Source: Pleurocapsa sp. MO_226.B13 (GTDB lineage Bacteria > Cyanobacteriota > Cyanobacteriia > Cyanobacteriales > Xenococcaceae). From it: a DNA stretch of 64,000 nucleotides. How positions within the stretch are numbered: the first letter of the stretch is position 1; each line of letters begins with the position of its first letter. Location of the stretch: positions 5,743 to 69,742 of the forward strand of contig JASJEI010000006.1 of NCBI GenBank assembly GCA_030064795.1, written 5' to 3'. The notes beneath the pieces were generated by a model. That model saw nothing but the letters and a program-made list of their open reading frames with translations, was not told where the DNA came from and did no database searches. Positions 36,281 through 44,240 of the stretch are shown here, in pieces. The position numbers were made by a program, and so were the translations under genes.

Positions 36281-36877
36281 TTACCAACCTGAGATCGCAA
36301 AAGCTTCGGTATTGCTGTTTTCTGATTTGGGTGTCGATCCTTCTGTTGTGACGCGAGATTCGGCACAAAAAGTAGCAGTATTAAATCCACCAAATCTTTT
36401 GACAGTGCTGCTACGCAAACGCAAATCGGGATTGACAAACCAAAAACGTTCGATGATACTCATAGTTTCGTATTCGGTAATCAAAACTAATCCGTCTTCT
36501 TCGTCCATGTGATATTCTCCAGCCACAGGAACGATCTCTGCGTAGCCTCTTTCTCGCAGTAATTTGCCTTTTCTGGGATTATCTGGAGCGGGAATTAAGG
36601 CAAATACAGTTGTTCCTTTATGGTCTTCATTTTCCTTGTCCCATGCCATCGAACCGTCCCAACTGACAAACGCACCACCGATCGCATTTGTCGGATCTTC
36701 GTCGTGCATTTGACAAATTGCAGCTATTTTTTCATCATCGGCATCGAGAAATTCTACATTAATATCCGAGCCACCACTCTCGGCCCTTCTAAATGGTAAG
36801 TGGTGAGTAGTACGTTGCGATCGCCACTGTCCCGCACTCTGTTGAAAGAATTCTTTAGCGTCTTTGATTGGATTCAT
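36281..36877 (-). CDS. cpcS: Phycobiliprotein bilin lyase CpcS
   Basis: A 198-residue lipocalin-fold lyase that attaches phycocyanobilin to the beta-84/alpha-84-equivalent cysteines of phycocyanin and allophycocyanin subunits. Seen: AKEFFQQSAGQWRSQRTTHHLPFRRAESGGSDI at the N-terminus and, towards the end, RFWFVNPDLRLRSSTVKRFGGFNTATFCAESR, both characteristic of the CpcS/CpeS family (S-type). Acts in the cytosol before phycobilisome assembly. Immediately upstream of cpcG on the same strand; the apcF product encoded at 13.8 kb is a likely substrate (inference). Confidence 0.88.
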   Translation of the reverse strand: MNPIKDAKEFFQQSAGQWRSQRTTHHLPFRRAESGGSDINVEFLDADDEKIAAICQMHDEDPTNAIGGAFVSWDGSMAWDKENEDHKGTTVFALIPAPDNPRKGKLLRERGYAEIVPVAGEYHMDEEDGLVLITEYETMSIIERFWFVNPDLRLRSSTVKRFGGFNTATFCAESRVTTEGSTPKSENSNTEAFAISGW

Positions 36878-36920
36878 GGTCAGATAATCTTTTTTTATTG
36901 CTTATATAAATATATCTACT

Positions 36921-36950
36921 ATTTGTTAGCTTTTGTTAGCTTTTGTTAGC
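36921..36950. repeat. Tandem 10-bp repeat TTTTGTTAGC x3
   Basis: Three consecutive near-perfect copies of TTTTGTTAGC in the intergenic region between the divergent cpcS and nblA genes. Confidence 0.8.
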
Positions 36951-37173
36951 TTTTGCCTCATTTTGCTGCCTGCTATTCAATTTTAAAATTTTTTCCGCAT
37001 CTAAATACACTAAAAATACATTTTAGCTATAAGTATTTGATAACTTTTTGTTGCTTTAATTAATTATTGCTTGACAATGAAGACAACTTATAATCCAAAG
37101 TGCTAGATTAATTAAAAATCAAGGCACGGCAAAAATTTAAAATTTACCTGCCAAATGTAAACCGACAAACTTT

Positions 37174-37182
37174 AGGAGGAAG
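37174..37182 (+). promoter_or_regulatory. Strong ribosome-binding site of nblA
   Basis: AGGAGGAAG ends 4 nt before ATG 37187. An out-of-frame ATG at 37183 opens a 14-codon overlapping frame and could compete for initiation. A TATAAT lies further upstream at 37089-37094. Confidence 0.75.
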
Positions 37183-37186
37183 ATGA

Positions 37187-37354
37187 ATGGATTTTTCAGC
37201 CCAGTTAAGCTTAGAACAGCAATTTAAATTGAAAGTTCTTCAAGAACAAGTGCAAGGCTTGAGCAAAGAACAAGCTCAAGAATATTTACTAGAGATGTTT
37301 CGTCAAATGATGGTCAAAGACAATTTAGTTAAACATCTACTCAAAAATGCATAA
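37187..37354 (+). CDS. nblA: Phycobilisome degradation protein NblA
   Basis: A 55-residue peptide. The pattern LSLEQQFKLKVLQEQVQGLSKEQAQEYLLEMFRQMMVKDNLVKHLLK is the NblA helix pair: SLEQQF at the start, SKEQAQ-[DE]-[FY]-L in the centre and M-V-K-D/E-N near the end. NblA binds phycobiliprotein alpha subunits and delivers them to the Clp protease during nutrient starvation, causing bleaching. It ends soon after the second helix, so the C-terminal tryptophan/proline tail seen in many homologues is missing. It is divergent from cpcS and close to cpcG and a PedR-like regulator. A near-consensus Shine-Dalgarno supports expression. Confidence 0.93.
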   Translation: MDFSAQLSLEQQFKLKVLQEQVQGLSKEQAQEYLLEMFRQMMVKDNLVKHLLKNA

Positions 37355-37789
37355 TGCTTTTGATGGTCGATTTTTTCAGTTATATATGTAGTGTGAAGTG
37401 TGCTGTCTAAAAAGCAAGAGATTGCCACAGGAGTAAAATTTTCTCCTACAACTGATAGCACGATTTTAAAATTAGAAAGTAAGCTCAACTAAGGCGTTCT
37501 TTGTAACGAAATATTAAGATCGAACGCTTCGCAACTACACTATTTTTGATTGGTTTTACTCTTACTTACTCACTAAACAAAATAAGAGCGATACAGACGC
37601 AAATTTGATACTGAAGCCGATACATTTGTCAGTAGCAAATTTGACATAATACTAAATTATATTGAGTAGTATGCCAGTTATTGATTGATTTTTAAAGAAT
37701 AATTTACTTATGGCTATAGATTTTATTCAGAGGAAACATTACCTCTTAGAATAAATTAAAGTAGTGAGTAAAAATACCAAGCAATACTA
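37355..37789. other. Intergenic region between nblA and the PedR-like gene
   Basis: 435 bp with no gene. Contains a quasi-palindrome AGGAGTAAAATTTTCTCCT (37429-37447) nested inside a wider GTGCT...AGCAC pairing, a possible nblA 3' UTR structure. A 61-codon minus-strand frame is not supported. Confidence 0.5.
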
Positions 37790-38080
37790 ATGGAAGCAGA
37801 GAAACTGAGTCATGAAGCATTATTGTCAGCGCGGGAATTAGAAATTGTCGAGTTAGTAGTGACTGGTTTGAGCAATCATAAAATTGCCCAAGAACTTGAG
37901 ATCAGTAAAAGGACAGTTGATAACCACATCAGCAATATCCTGAAAAAAACGGGTACGGCAAATCGTGTGGAATTAGTCCGTTGGTCTTTACAGTGGGGAA
38001 AAGTCTGTATAGATAATGTGAACTGTTGTTCTCTACCAAAGATCGGTCACAACCTAGACTGCAATGAAATGGTTTCTTGA
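37790..38080 (+). CDS. pedR: LuxR-type redox-responsive regulator, PedR-like
   Basis: A 96-residue protein that is only a LuxR-type HTH (SARELEIVELVVTGLSNHKIAQELEISKRTVDNHISNILKKTGTANRVELVRW, ~12-66) plus a short cysteine tail. It has C73, C79, C80 and C91. Synechocystis PedR has the same size and is switched by thioredoxin through Cys80 according to photosynthetic electron flow; the matching QWGKVCIDNVNCC tail supports orthology. No receiver domain. The 3' end overlaps the next gene by 17 bp. It would be a DNA-binding regulator of light-responsive genes; its targets here are unknown. Confidence 0.77.
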   Translation: MEAEKLSHEALLSARELEIVELVVTGLSNHKIAQELEISKRTVDNHISNILKKTGTANRVELVRWSLQWGKVCIDNVNCCSLPKIGHNLDCNEMVS

Positions 38081-38633
38081 ACTTAAACTGACAAGGCTAG
38101 TTTTAGCGAGCGCTATATGGAGTCTATTTGGTTGTGAGGACTCCAGATATATCACCCCCCCAACTCAAACTATCAACGCTACGCTCAATTCCGCTGCAGC
38201 CGAAACCTCTTCCCATTTTTCCTACGATGGTCGCTATCTAATTTATACTAGCGATCGCAATTCCCAACGCAGTATATTTCTTTACGATTTGCAACGTCGT
38301 CGTTTAATACCTCTTCCTGGTTTGAATCAGCCAGGTAGTATGCAGTTTCAGGCAGATATCAGTGCTGATGGACGCTATATAGTCTACGTGTCCGAACAAC
38401 TAGGTAAAACTGATATTTTTTTATACGATCGCTCAACAGCAAAAAGCAAAAACCTGACTAGAAATTTTATCGGAGAAGTCCGCAATCCTAGTATAAGTGG
38501 TAATGGACGTTTTGTTTCTTTTGAAGGTAATCGTTCGGGACAATGGGACATTGAAATTTACGATCGCGGAGTAGGGATAGATTTTTCCCAACCCCGTAGT
38601 TTTCCTAATTTGCCTGGTAGCGATGAGCAGTAG
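38064..38633 (+). CDS. TolB-like beta-propeller lipoprotein
   Basis: A 189-residue protein with a lipoprotein signal (LVLASAIWSLFGC, lipobox Cys ~24) followed by about three WD40-like PD40 blades of the form FSYDGRYLIYTSDRNSQRSIFLYDL, ISADGRYIVYVSE...IFLYDR and ISGNGRFVSFEGNRSGQWDIEIYDR. That is the TolB repeat, but with too few blades for a closed propeller and without the TolB N-terminal domain. Translationally coupled to the PedR-like gene (17-bp overlap). Likely membrane-anchored on the periplasmic or lumenal side; function unknown. Confidence 0.8.
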   Translation: MKWFLELKLTRLVLASAIWSLFGCEDSRYITPPTQTINATLNSAAAETSSHFSYDGRYLIYTSDRNSQRSIFLYDLQRRRLIPLPGLNQPGSMQFQADISADGRYIVYVSEQLGKTDIFLYDRSTAKSKNLTRNFIGEVRNPSISGNGRFVSFEGNRSGQWDIEIYDRGVGIDFSQPRSFPNLPGSDEQ

Positions 38634-38795
38634 ACGTAATTACCAACAAAAGAAACTAAAAAATTAAAAACGCGATCGCTCTTCAAAGTATTCTCGTACA
38701 CTAGGCTGGCGACTAAAATTTGTGTATTATTTTAATTTGGGTCGCGAAGTAGCAACCAAACCAGTCAGTTCAGTAAGTCGAAAGCGAAAAAAACA

Positions 38796-40559
38796 ATGCC
38801 ATCGCCAAATAATCCGCGTCGAACCAAAATTGTTGCCACAGTCGGGCCAGCTACGCTCAAACCTGATATTTTACGTAGGCTAATCAAAGCAGGGGCAACC
38901 ACCCTGAGAATTAATTTTTCTCACGGTACGCAACAAGACCATCAAAAGGCGATCCGCTTAATCAGACAAACTGCTTTTGAACTAGATCAGCCCGTGGGCA
39001 TCCTACAGGATCTACAGGGGCCAAAAATTCGCTTGGGTAAATTTGCCTGTGGCAAAATTAAGTTGGAGAAAGAAGATCCATTTATTCTCACTAGTCGCAA
39101 ACAAGTAGAATGCAACCAGGAGATAAGTTATGTTAGCTACGACAAACTAGCCCAGGAAGTACCCGAAAAGGCAACTATCTTACTTGACGATGGCAAGGTA
39201 GAGATGCGGGTAGAAAAAATCGATAAAGCGAATCAGAACTTACATTGTCGAGTTGTGGTAGGGGGATATCTTTCTAGTAACAAGGGAGTAAACTTCCCTG
39301 GTGTCTGCCTCTCGGTTAGAGCTCTAACTACAAAAGACCGCGAAGACCTTATGTTTGGTTTAGACCAGGGGGTGGACTGGATCGCCCTGAGTTTTGTGCG
39401 CAATCCTCAAGATATTTTAGAAATCAAAGATTTAATCTCTAGTGCGGGTAAATCCATTCCTGTAATCGCCAAAATAGAGAAACACGAAGCGATCGAACAG
39501 ATGGATGCAATTCTCTCTCTTTGCGATGGAGTTATGGTAGCTAGAGGGGATCTGGGCGTTGAGTTACCCGCCGAAGATGTGCCAATTCTGCAAAAACGCC
39601 TAATTACTACGGCCAACAAGCTAGGTATACCTGTTATTACCGCTACTCAAATGCTCGATAGCATGGTCAATAATCCTCGACCTACTCGTGCAGAAGTATC
39701 TGATGTGGCAAATGCTATTTTAGACGGTACAGATGCGGTGATGCTTTCTAACGAAACAGCAGTAGGTAACTACCCTGTCGAAGCAGTAAAAACTATGGCA
39801 ACTATTGCCTGTCGGATTGAAAAAGAGCAGCAGATTAACAACTTCAAAACCAAACAAACTAAACGCTCAATTACCCACGCTATCTCGGCTGCTGTCGGTC
39901 AGATTGCATCTCAACTAGATGCTGCTGCTATTATGACCTTAACCAAAACTGGTGCAACGGCACGTAATGTTTCTAAATTTAGACCCAAGACACCGATCCT
40001 GGCGATCACACCTCATGTTTATGTATCTCGTAGATTACAGCTTGTTTGGGGTGTAAGACCGCTGCTAGTTCTAGATTTGTCTTCTACTAATCAAACTTTC
40101 CAAGCAGCAATCAACGTCGCCCAAGAAAAAAACTGGCTATCCGCTGGCGATTTGGTAGTAATGACTGCGGGGACTCTTCAAGGTGTATCGGGTTCGACCG
40201 ATCTGATCAAGGTTGAGTTGGTCAAAGCAGTTTTGGGCGAAGGTTCGGGAATCGGACAGGGAGCGATTAGCGGTAGAGCTAGGGTAGCTCACAGTGCCAG
40301 AGACATTAATGACTTTAATCCTGGAGAGATTTTAGTTACTCCCTCGACCAACGCTCAATTTGTCGATATTATCCGCCAGGCATCGGGAATTATTACCGAA
40401 GAAGACAACATAACCAGCCATGCTGCCGTGATCGGTTTGCGCTTAGGTATACCCGTAATTGTCGGCTTAAAAAATGCTACCGAGGTGATTCGCGAAGGGG
40501 CGATTTTAACCGTAGATGCCAAACGAGGCATAGTTTATTCTGGAGCAGTAGATAAATAG
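38796..40559 (+). CDS. pyk: Pyruvate kinase with C-terminal PEP-utilizer domain
   Basis: A 587-residue glycolytic enzyme making pyruvate and ATP from PEP and ADP. Catalytic barrel: TKIVATVGPAT, INFSHG, LQDLQGPKIRLG, SFVRNPQD, VIAKIEKHEA (active-site lysine), GVMVARGDLGVEL, ATQMLDSM and DGTDAVMLSNETAVG. The allosteric C-domain ends at ~475, and a ~100-residue PEP-utilizer mobile-domain-like extension follows (GEILVTPSTNAQF, GIITEEDNITSHAAVIGLRLGIPVIVG), as in the longer type of cyanobacterial and Bacillus pyruvate kinases. Monocistronic by spacing. Confidence 0.96.
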   Translation: MPSPNNPRRTKIVATVGPATLKPDILRRLIKAGATTLRINFSHGTQQDHQKAIRLIRQTAFELDQPVGILQDLQGPKIRLGKFACGKIKLEKEDPFILTSRKQVECNQEISYVSYDKLAQEVPEKATILLDDGKVEMRVEKIDKANQNLHCRVVVGGYLSSNKGVNFPGVCLSVRALTTKDREDLMFGLDQGVDWIALSFVRNPQDILEIKDLISSAGKSIPVIAKIEKHEAIEQMDAILSLCDGVMVARGDLGVELPAEDVPILQKRLITTANKLGIPVITATQMLDSMVNNPRPTRAEVSDVANAILDGTDAVMLSNETAVGNYPVEAVKTMATIACRIEKEQQINNFKTKQTKRSITHAISAAVGQIASQLDAAAIMTLTKTGATARNVSKFRPKTPILAITPHVYVSRRLQLVWGVRPLLVLDLSSTNQTFQAAINVAQEKNWLSAGDLVVMTAGTLQGVSGSTDLIKVELVKAVLGEGSGIGQGAISGRARVAHSARDINDFNPGEILVTPSTNAQFVDIIRQASGIITEEDNITSHAAVIGLRLGIPVIVGLKNATEVIREGAILTVDAKRGIVYSGAVDK

Positions 40560-40632
40560 TCATCGAGATCGGTACTATAGCATCGATCGCCCTCCTAAAC
40601 TTGTCGTTTTAACTAGTTTAGGTACTGCGATA

Positions 40633-41322
40633 TTAGACTAGGTTGTATTCTAGAGCATAGGTAATTAGTTCGATTCGGTTACTTGTATCCGACTTACGTA
40701 ACAAACTGCTCACGTATTTTTCAATGGTACGGTGAGACAAATGGAGTTGTTGACCAATTTCAATATTGGAATGCCCCTTCATCAACAGTTTTAGTACTTC
40801 TTGCTCTCTTGAGGTCAATTCTAATTTTGCTGGCAATTTCAAATCCTCAAAATCTGTTGCCGAGTTACTATTGATAGTAGCTCTATCGGGACTAGATTCA
40901 TGCTTATCGCGATCGCTCCTATGGGAAAATCTTAATTCCGAATGAACAATTTGCGATCGCTCTAATAGATTGCGAATGATCGCGCCTAATTCTTCCATCT
41001 CAAATGGTTTGGGCAAATAAATGTCACATCCAGACTGATAACCCCGAATCCGTTCGTTCATCTCGACACATTTGCTTAACAAGATAACTGGTAACAAACG
41101 ATACTGAGGTAGTTGACGAATACTTTTGACTAGTTCATAGCCATTTTTTCCTGGCATTTTGATATCAGAAATTAGCAGATGAGGGTGGTATTTCTCTAAC
41201 ATTGATAGAGCTTGAGTGCCATTTTCCGCGCTAATAACTGAATATCCCGAAAATTCCAAATAATCGCTGACAGATAGACGAATTCCTGGGTCATCTTCCG
41301 CAATTAAAATCAATAGAGGCAT
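40633..41322 (-). CDS. Response regulator, REC plus LuxR HTH (Ycf29-like)
   Basis: A 229-residue NarL/FixJ-type regulator. Receiver: ILIAEDDPGIR (acid pair), phosphoacceptor D53 in LLISDIKMPG, and YLPKPF with the conserved lysine. The linker ELGAIIRNLLERSQIVHSE and the C-terminal HTH (LTSREQEVLKLLMKGHSNIEIGQQLHLSHRTIEKYVSSLL) match the Ycf29 group, conserved in cyanobacteria and some red-algal plastids. No histidine kinase gene is adjacent. Upstream (41.39-41.85 kb) are three 156-bp repeats with palindromes that could be its own operator array (inference). Confidence 0.85.
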   Translation of the reverse strand: MPLLILIAEDDPGIRLSVSDYLEFSGYSVISAENGTQALSMLEKYHPHLLISDIKMPGKNGYELVKSIRQLPQYRLLPVILLSKCVEMNERIRGYQSGCDIYLPKPFEMEELGAIIRNLLERSQIVHSELRFSHRSDRDKHESSPDRATINSNSATDFEDLKLPAKLELTSREQEVLKLLMKGHSNIEIGQQLHLSHRTIEKYVSSLLRKSDTSNRIELITYALEYNLV

Positions 41323-41542
41323 TCACTTCTGCGTGTTTTTTTATCTGTATACTCTATAACTATTCTATATTAATATTTTCTTTATATTTTACTATTCGTC
41401 AAAATTATAACTAAAGAAAGATCACTTTTAAGATTGTATCTATGGCTTCAGAAATTTTTACTCAAAAGCTTCAAGTCAGAAAGCAACACTATTATTGAAT
41501 GAATCAAAAATTTGACTATTGGATATTTTTACTTTCTTTAGA

Positions 41543-41559
41543 TTTGACTATTCGTCAAA
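41543..41559. promoter_or_regulatory. Operator-like palindrome in repeat unit 2
   Basis: TTTGAC-TATTC-GTCAAA, a perfect 6-bp inverted repeat with a 5-bp centre. The same site recurs at 41700-41716, and with one mismatch (TTTTAC) at 41387-41403. Confidence 0.5.
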
Positions 41560-41699
41560 GTTAGAGCGGGGAAAAGCCTATTTTTGAGAATGTATCCATT
41601 GCTATAGAAATTTTTAGCCAAAAGCTTCAAGCCAGAAAGCAACACTACTATTGAATGACCTAAAAATTTGGCGATTAGATATTTATTATTTTTTTTAGA

Positions 41700-41716
41700 T
41701 TTGACTATTCGTCAAA
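41700..41716. promoter_or_regulatory. Operator-like palindrome in repeat unit 3
   Basis: A second perfect TTTGAC-TATTC-GTCAAA, 157 bp (about 15 helical turns) from the copy in unit 2. Confidence 0.5.
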
Positions 41717-42003
41717 GTTAGAGCGGGGAAAAGCCCATTTTTGAGACTGTATCCATTGCTATAGAAATTTTCAGCCAAGAGCTTTAACTTAGAAAGCAAT
41801 ACCACTACTTAATAGCCCCAAAATTTGTCGCTCGAACTCTTAAATAAAACTAAAAAACCTAGTTTTTAATCTTGCATATTGTCTACCATAGAAAATATGT
41901 AATTTATACCTACTCTTGGTCTACCTGAGAAAAAAATCGACCAGAGACTAGAAAACTTTGAATCAACACACAGCATTGGTTTAGAGCGATAAAAGTTTTT
42001 TAG

Positions 42004-42531
42004 TTGAGTAAATCAGTATTAACAATCAAAATGTTGGAAAATTTATTACCATCACTTAACGACCATAATTTACCCTACCCAGATACGATCCATCCCATTG
42101 TGGTTCATTTTGTTATAGCAATGGTATTATTCGCGTTTTTTTGCGATGTTGTAGGTTATTTCAGTAAAAACTACAAACTGTACGAGGTTAGCTGGTGGAA
42201 TATGTTTTTGGCTACGATTTCCATCTTTATTGCCATCTTATTTGGGCAAATAGAAGCAGGATTGGCACTCGCCTACGATGCTGCCGAACCCGTACTAGAT
42301 CTACATACTATCATTGGCTGGTCGCTATCGGGAATTATTGCAGTCATTACCGCTTGGCGTTATGTGATTCGTTTGCAAGACCCCAAAAAGATACCTGTTG
42401 CCTATTTAGGTATAGGATTGCTGCTGACAGGTTTAGTCTTCTATCAAGTGTATCTTGGTGACAAATTAGTCTGGGTATATGGTTTGCACACAGTTCGAGT
42501 AGTCGAAGCAGTAAAAGAAGGAATTTTATAG
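42004..42531 (+). CDS. DUF2231 membrane protein 1
   Basis: A 175-residue protein with four membrane helices. H-P-I-V-V-H-F (~30) at the start of the first helix and WNMFLATISIFIAILFGQIEAGLA are typical of DUF2231 proteins, where histidines may bind haem. Met10 (MLENLLPS) is an alternative start; the first codon is TTG. First gene of the ctaCDE-containing operon. Pairs of DUF2231 genes commonly precede the second cta cluster in cyanobacteria, suggesting a role with that oxidase (inference). Confidence 0.82.
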   Translation: MSKSVLTIKMLENLLPSLNDHNLPYPDTIHPIVVHFVIAMVLFAFFCDVVGYFSKNYKLYEVSWWNMFLATISIFIAILFGQIEAGLALAYDAAEPVLDLHTIIGWSLSGIIAVITAWRYVIRLQDPKKIPVAYLGIGLLLTGLVFYQVYLGDKLVWVYGLHTVRVVEAVKEGIL

Positions 42532-42629
42532 TGGTTGGCTATTGGTTGTTTTTCCTTTGAACTAACTGGCAATCACTAATAACCAGTGACGATCCCCAAA
42601 CTAATATTCTCCTATTCCCCTAGAAACTA

Positions 42630-43229
42630 ATGAATCCAGAACTAATCAATCAACTACAAATAGGGGCTAATGGACTGCCCTACAAAATTCCCATGCACCC
42701 CAATTTAGTCCATCTTACTCTTGGCTTATTTATTATTGGGATTGCTTTCGATATCGTGGGAAACTTATTTCCCTTCGACAAAGTAGTATTCAAATATTTA
42801 GCCATCCCTGCTACCCGTGCTAATTTCTTTGATGTCGGTTGGTACAACATGCTGGCTGCGGCGATTGTTACCTTCTTTACCGTGGCATTTGGCTTTTATG
42901 AAATCATGTTGGTCGAATCGACTCCCGAACTCAAAAGTGTTTGGGGTTTGGGATCGATGGAAACGATGCTTTGGCATGGTGTCGGAGGCGTCTTTTTACT
43001 AGCAGGCATCGTCGGCATGACTATTTGGCGTGGCTTTCAACGCTATGTCTGGCGCAGCGATACCAGCAGACAAGTACAGTGGGGATATTTACTCGCTGGC
43101 TTATTCATCATGTTTGTCATGTATTTTCACGGCACATTGGGAGCGCAACTAGCAGCAGAATTCGGCGTTCACAATACCGCAGGAAATTTATTACGCCTGG
43201 GAGAAGACCCCAATACCCTACTTAGATGA
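42630..43229 (+). CDS. DUF2231 membrane protein 2
   Basis: A 199-residue DUF2231 relative of the preceding product, with four helices. Seen: HPNLVHLTLGLFIIGIAFDIVG, a conserved histidine pair in the first helix, GWYNMLAAAIVTFFTVAFGFYE, and MLWHGVGGVFLLAGIVG with a further histidine. Ten bp separate it from ctaC, so it is almost certainly co-transcribed. Its histidine arrangement would suit haem or quinone binding in the thylakoid or plasma membrane, but this is unproven. Confidence 0.83.
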   Translation: MNPELINQLQIGANGLPYKIPMHPNLVHLTLGLFIIGIAFDIVGNLFPFDKVVFKYLAIPATRANFFDVGWYNMLAAAIVTFFTVAFGFYEIMLVESTPELKSVWGLGSMETMLWHGVGGVFLLAGIVGMTIWRGFQRYVWRSDTSRQVQWGYLLAGLFIMFVMYFHGTLGAQLAAEFGVHNTAGNLLRLGEDPNTLLR

Positions 43230-43238
43230 GGAATTTTC

Positions 43239-44144
43239 GTGAGATTAAACAGAATTATAACCCTTAGTGCGATCGCTTTAGCCTTGGCAGCAATTAGTAT
43301 TTGGATGGGACGGGTATCCTATTCCTGGTTTCCTCCTCAAGCCTCTGCCGAAGCGATACTAATCGATAACTTATTTAGCTTACTAACCGCCATCGGAACG
43401 TTTATTTTTCTTGGCGTTACAGTAGCAGTAATCTATACAATTATTTTCAATCGGGCAGGTAGATACGATACCAGTGATGGGCCACCGATTGAAGGCAATG
43501 TGACCCTAGAGATAGTCTGGACGGCGATCCCTTTACTGATTGTTATTGCGATCGCTACTTTTAGCTATCAAACCTATCAGGAAATGTCGCTTAGGGTACC
43601 CATGGCAATGGCACAGATGCCAATGTCAAATTCAACCTCAGCTACATCTGACGAATCAACAGATCGAACTGTCGCGCCGATGAATGAGATCGAAGTAGAA
43701 GCCAAACAATGGGCTTGGGTATTTCGTTATCCAGAACAGAACGTTACTAGCACCGAACTACACTTACCAGTAGATCGACGCGCTCATTTAGTCATGCGAT
43801 CGCCCGATGTGATCCACGGCTTTTACATTCCTGCGTTTAGAGTTAAGCAAGATATTATTCCCCAACAAAGTGCCGACTTTGAATTTACCCCGATTCGTAC
43901 TGGTAAATATCGTCTGCGGGATTCTGAATACAGTGGCACCTATTTTGCTGCTATGCAAGCAGATGTGGTAGTAGAATCGGCACAAGATTACCAAAAATGG
44001 CTGGCTGATGCTGCTTCTCGCGAACCCTCTGTTGCTCCCAATCAAGCTGCCACTGAATATGCCTTGAGAGAGGAAAAAGAGGATAAAGCAGCTTGGGCAA
44101 CGGTTGTCCCCGCTCCCGCACCAGTAGTTAATTATCATTCCTAG
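43239..44144 (+). CDS. ctaC: Alternative terminal oxidase subunit II, CuA-less
   Basis: A 301-residue COX2-like subunit; GTG start. Two N-terminal helices, then the cupredoxin domain with NEIEVEAKQWAWVFRYPEQ, SPDVIHGFYIPAFRVKQDIIP. The place of the CuA ligands (normally C-x3-C-x3-H-x2-M) reads RDSEYSGTYFAAM: both cysteines and the histidine are gone. Loss of CuA means cytochrome c cannot donate, as in quinol oxidases; this is the defining property of cyanobacterial ARTO (CtaII), thought to take electrons from plastoquinol. Followed by ctaD and ctaE. Confidence 0.9.
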   Translation: MRLNRIITLSAIALALAAISIWMGRVSYSWFPPQASAEAILIDNLFSLLTAIGTFIFLGVTVAVIYTIIFNRAGRYDTSDGPPIEGNVTLEIVWTAIPLLIVIAIATFSYQTYQEMSLRVPMAMAQMPMSNSTSATSDESTDRTVAPMNEIEVEAKQWAWVFRYPEQNVTSTELHLPVDRRAHLVMRSPDVIHGFYIPAFRVKQDIIPQQSADFEFTPIRTGKYRLRDSEYSGTYFAAMQADVVVESAQDYQKWLADAASREPSVAPNQAATEYALREEKEDKAAWATVVPAPAPVVNYHS

Positions 44145-44240
44145 AATTTTCCTTGGTTATTAGTCAATTATTCTTCCTTCTCGATCTGTTGCGATCGACT
44201 GATAACCAATGCTCAATCTCTAATTATTAATCACCCAAAA

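Larger units (their letters stand above)
41391..41853. repeat. Three tandem copies of a ~156-bp intergenic repeat
   Basis: Units start at 41391, 41547 and 41704 (periods 156 and 157 bp). Each begins ACTATTCGTCAAA and contains GTATC[TC]AT, AGAAATTTT, CAAAAGCTTCAAG[TC]CAGAAAGCAA (diverged in unit 3) and a TTTAGATTTG boundary. Units 2 and 3 are nearly identical over their first ~85 bp; unit 1 is more diverged; unit 3 decays after ~140 bp. There is no open reading frame across the array and no spacers, so it is not CRISPR. It lies between the divergent Ycf29-like regulator and the terminal oxidase operon. Confidence 0.9.

Noticed and set aside
37071..37094. TTGACA ... TATAAT as a sigma-70 promoter for nblA
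   Set aside because: The gap between hexamers is only 12 bp, too short for a standard promoter; TATAAT alone remains possible.
41391..41853. CRISPR array
   Set aside because: Units are 156 bp, contiguous and without spacers; no cas genes in the window.
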